Positions 62,023 through 64,000 of a stretch of 64,000 bases of DNA are shown in pieces (positions within the stretch are counted from its first letter, which is position 1; each line of letters begins with the position of its first letter). A model generated the notes under the pieces. It had not been told where the DNA came from, made no database searches, and worked only from the letters and a program-made list of their open reading frames with translations. Both the position numbers and the translations under genes were made by a program. Source of the stretch: Arthrobacter ipis (lineage in GTDB: Bacteria; Actinomycetota; Actinomycetes; Actinomycetales; Micrococcaceae); the NCBI RefSeq assembly GCF_014694315.1, contig NZ_JAAOXD010000007.1, positions 623,121 through 687,120 of the forward strand, written 5' to 3'.

Positions 62023-62910
62023 TCACTGGTTGGCGAAGGTCTCGATGGTGTTGATGACAGCGGGGCCGAGGATGGCAATGAAGAGGACGGGGAAGATGAA
62101 GAACAACAGCGGAAAGAGGATCATCACCGGTAGCTTCATTGCCTTTTCCTCGGCACGCTGGCGGCGCTTCACGCGCATCACCTTGGCCTGCACGCGCAAC
62201 ACGCGGCTGATGGCAATGCCGTACGTGTCCGCCTGCACGACGGCCTGCACGAAGCTGCGCAGTTCAGGGAGGTTTGTGCGCTCGGCCAGTGCAAGATAGG
62301 ACTCACGGCGGCTCCGGCCCACCTGCATGTCCTGGAGGGTACGGACCAGTTCCTCCGCCAAGGGTCCCTTGCCGTTCTCGCCGGCGCGGGACATGGCGCC
62401 TTCGAAGCCGAGGCCGGCCTCAACGGAAATCAGCATCTGGTCCAGGGTATTGGCGAGCTCCAGCTGCATGGCCTTCTGCCGCTCCTGTCCCTTGCTGTAA
62501 AGCATTAGGTCCGGGATGAAGTATCCCAGGAATAGGACAAAGATGCCCACGAGCTTGATGATCGGCGTCGTCCCGATGGAGCTCAGCCACAGTCCAACGA
62601 GACCGCCCACCAGACCCAGGGCGGGCTTGGCCGCGAGCACGCGGCCCAGCGGAAGGTTTGCCGGGCGGCCAGCGAGGGAGAGCAGGTGGTCGAGCTTCTG
62701 CACGTAGCTGGCAGGAGTGAGCCTGCGGCCAATTTGTTCAAGCCGGCCGGTGCTGGTTTTCTTCTCCACTTCAGACCGGTGGGTGGCGCCGCTCGAAAGA
62801 ATTTTGCGGGCAACCGCTTGGCCTTTTTTGTCTGTGGAGAGCAGGGACCAGGCGAGGTAGCCGAGCGGAAGACAGATCAGGAGGAGGGAAAGGAGAATTA
62901 AGGGATCCAT
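62023..62910 (-). CDS. tadC: Tad/Flp pilus inner-membrane protein TadC-like (T2SSF domain)
   Basis: 295 residues with a type II secretion F domain: TLDQMLISVEAGLGFEGAMSRAGENGKGPLAEELVRTLQDMQVGRSRRESYLALAERTNLPELRSFVQAVVQADTYG (about 150-226), flanked by membrane helices (residues 3-22, 106-128, about 263-285). With TadB it forms the platform that assembles type IVb pili. It ends an operon-like set cpaF-tadB-tadC on the minus strand. Confidence 0.9.
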   Translation of the reverse strand: MDPLILLSLLLICLPLGYLAWSLLSTDKKGQAVARKILSSGATHRSEVEKKTSTGRLEQIGRRLTPASYVQKLDHLLSLAGRPANLPLGRVLAAKPALGLVGGLVGLWLSSIGTTPIIKLVGIFVLFLGYFIPDLMLYSKGQERQKAMQLELANTLDQMLISVEAGLGFEGAMSRAGENGKGPLAEELVRTLQDMQVGRSRRESYLALAERTNLPELRSFVQAVVQADTYGIAISRVLRVQAKVMRVKRRQRAEEKAMKLPVMILFPLLFFIFPVLFIAILGPAVINTIETFANQ

Positions 62911-62917
62911 GGCCGCC

Positions 62918-63850
62918 TCAGAACTTCAGGTCGATGATCTTGCGCATCCAGAGACCGCCGATGGTCATCAGGATGATCGAGGCAACGATCATGATCCAGC
63001 CCAGAACGGTGGAAACCATCTTGTCCATGTAACCCGGGCTGACCACCATGAGCATGGCAACGATGCCGATGGGGAGCGCCATGAGGATGTAGGCGGAGAA
63101 TTTCCCTTCTGCGGCGAGGGACTTGATATGGCCCTTGATCTCGTTGCGCTCGCGGATCGTCTCGTTGACCTGGTCCAGGACTTCAGCCAAGTTGCCGCCC
63201 ACTTCACGGTTGATCTGGATGGCTTGGGAGATCCAAACAAAGTCCTCGTTCTGCATGCGCTCCGCAGTGTCGTTGAGTGACACGAGCAGGTCCCGGCCGA
63301 GGCTGGTCTCCGAGACGACCCGGCGCATTTCCTCGGAGGTCGGCGCCTGCGATTCGTTGGCCGCTGCATCGATGGCCCGCAGGATACTGTGCCCCGCCCG
63401 GAGGCTGCCGGACAGCAATTGCAGGGTGTCGCCTAGCTGGTCTCCGAACTTGGTGCGCCGCTTGCCTGTCAGGAAGCCCAGCACCAGATGGCCTACAAAC
63501 GGCGCCGCCACTACTGCGAGAATGGCTAGCAAAGGCCCTGCCACCACCAAGCCCACCAGTGCGCCAACGAACGCGCCGATCAGCACCAAGAGCAGGAAGT
63601 CTGCCTGGCTCAGTCGAAGGCCCGCGTTTTCCAAGCGTTCACGGTTGAAGTAGCGGACATTCCTATTCGCAAGGAGTCGGTCAATGGAGAGGACCGCGTT
63701 GCCGGCGAATCGGGTGAGTTGAGAGTCTGCCTCCATCCGGAACGGACGACGGCGGTCCAACGGCACGGTGGGGGTGGGGGGAATTGTCACCGCGACCCCG
63801 GCGAGGGCGATGGCGGCAACCACGAGGATGATTCCTAAGGTCAGGACCAT
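62918..63850 (-). CDS. tadB: Tad/Flp pilus inner-membrane protein TadB-like (T2SSF domain)
   Basis: 310 residues, T2SSF domain QLGDTLQLLSGSLRAGHSILRAIDAAANESQAPTSEEMRRVVSETSLGRDLLVSLNDTAERMQNEDFVWISQAIQINREVGGNLAEVLDQVNETIRERNEIKGHIKSLAAEGKFSAYIL with helices at 4-23, about 93-131 and 252-305. ATG at 63850 is five bases after the upstream gene's stop; tadC begins seven bases after its own stop. These are the pilus platform subunits. Confidence 0.9.
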   Translation of the reverse strand: MVLTLGIILVVAAIALAGVAVTIPPTPTVPLDRRRPFRMEADSQLTRFAGNAVLSIDRLLANRNVRYFNRERLENAGLRLSQADFLLLVLIGAFVGALVGLVVAGPLLAILAVVAAPFVGHLVLGFLTGKRRTKFGDQLGDTLQLLSGSLRAGHSILRAIDAAANESQAPTSEEMRRVVSETSLGRDLLVSLNDTAERMQNEDFVWISQAIQINREVGGNLAEVLDQVNETIRERNEIKGHIKSLAAEGKFSAYILMALPIGIVAMLMVVSPGYMDKMVSTVLGWIMIVASIILMTIGGLWMRKIIDLKF

Positions 63851-63855
63851 GAACG

Positions 63856-64000
63856 TCAGTGCTTTCCGCTAAGGGCTAAAGGGGCGCCGAAGACAGCCGC
63901 CGAAACGTGTATGCCCATATCTTCAAAGCGGTCGATAAACCGCGGACGGATGCCTGTGGGGATGGGTGAGCCCAGAAACCGTCCGTGCTGGTCCACGCCG
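63856..64000 (-). CDS. cpaF: CpaF/TadA-type secretion ATPase, C-terminal end (rest outside window)
   Basis: The minus-strand frame ending in the TGA at 63856-63858 gives 48 residues, GVDQHGRFLGSPIPTGIRP then RFIDRFEDMGIHVSAAVFGAPLALSGKH. This matches the end of actinobacterial CpaF-like pilus ATPases as I remember them, and its place directly before tadB fits. The ATPase motifs lie outside the window. The identification rests on position and the short tail. Confidence 0.6.
   Translation of the reverse strand, partial: GVDQHGRFLGSPIPTGIRPRFIDRFEDMGIHVSAAVFGAPLALSGKH

Overview
The window reads as a chromosomal segment of a high-GC Gram-positive actinobacterium of the family Micrococcaceae, most like Arthrobacter/Pseudarthrobacter. 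This rests on the protein sequences (RpoB, RpoC, EF-Tu, the Ala/Glu/Pro-tailed ribosomal proteins, a DUF222-HNH protein, PspC-type sensors), the frequent GTG/TTG starts and the gene order. The genus is an inference; no search was run.

Left part (1-12942): accessory metabolic and stress genes. In order: the end of a membrane protein, a small membrane peptide, a nitrobindin-like protein, an NADPH-dependent FMN reductase/flavodoxin-like protein, a coupled YgfZ - ankyrin - MFS exporter run, a GNAT acetyltransferase, an ATP-type phosphofructokinase, a divergent PspC envelope-stress module (three leftward PspC/membrane genes facing a PspC-fused histidine kinase with a LuxR-type regulator) and a PLP aminotransferase.

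Centre (13216-55096): the transcription/translation core. tRNA-Trp, secE, nusG, rplK, rplA; two tandem double-GNAT genes; the L10 leader with attenuator, rplJ, rplL; a coupled thiolase and YbaK-type deacylase on the opposite strand; rpoB, rpoC; rpsL, rpsG, fusA, tuf; a GH1 beta-glucosidase on the opposite strand; the S10 block (rpsJ to rpsQ), a strong terminator, the spc block (rplN to rplO, without rpsN), another terminator, secY, adk, map; an inserted P1-family peptidase; and infA, rpmJ, rpsM, rpsK, rpoA, rplQ, truA. Strong hairpin terminators split what is one long operon in some bacteria into separately promoted blocks.

Right part (55177-64000): a signalling cluster leading into a Tad/Flp pilus locus. 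It holds two paralogous OmpR-type response regulators, a free-standing histidine-kinase-type ATPase with no phosphoacceptor domain, a DUF222-HNH protein, a membrane PAS histidine kinase, a degenerate Hpt protein in which Leu replaces the phosphoacceptor His, and tadC, tadB and the end of a cpaF/tadA-type ATPase. This cluster is the best candidate here for an undescribed system: a phosphorelay-like set with missing phosphoryl-carrying parts beside a pilus machine.

At the DNA level the notable items are two long intergenic palindromes (one supplying a stop codon), a 32-bp tandem repeat, an in-frame dispersed repeat inside the P1 peptidase just ahead of its presumed self-cleavage site, minisatellites in a regulator linker and in the HNH protein, and several genes whose start codon lies 6-7 bases after a TAGNNT -10 box, which suggests leaderless mRNAs.
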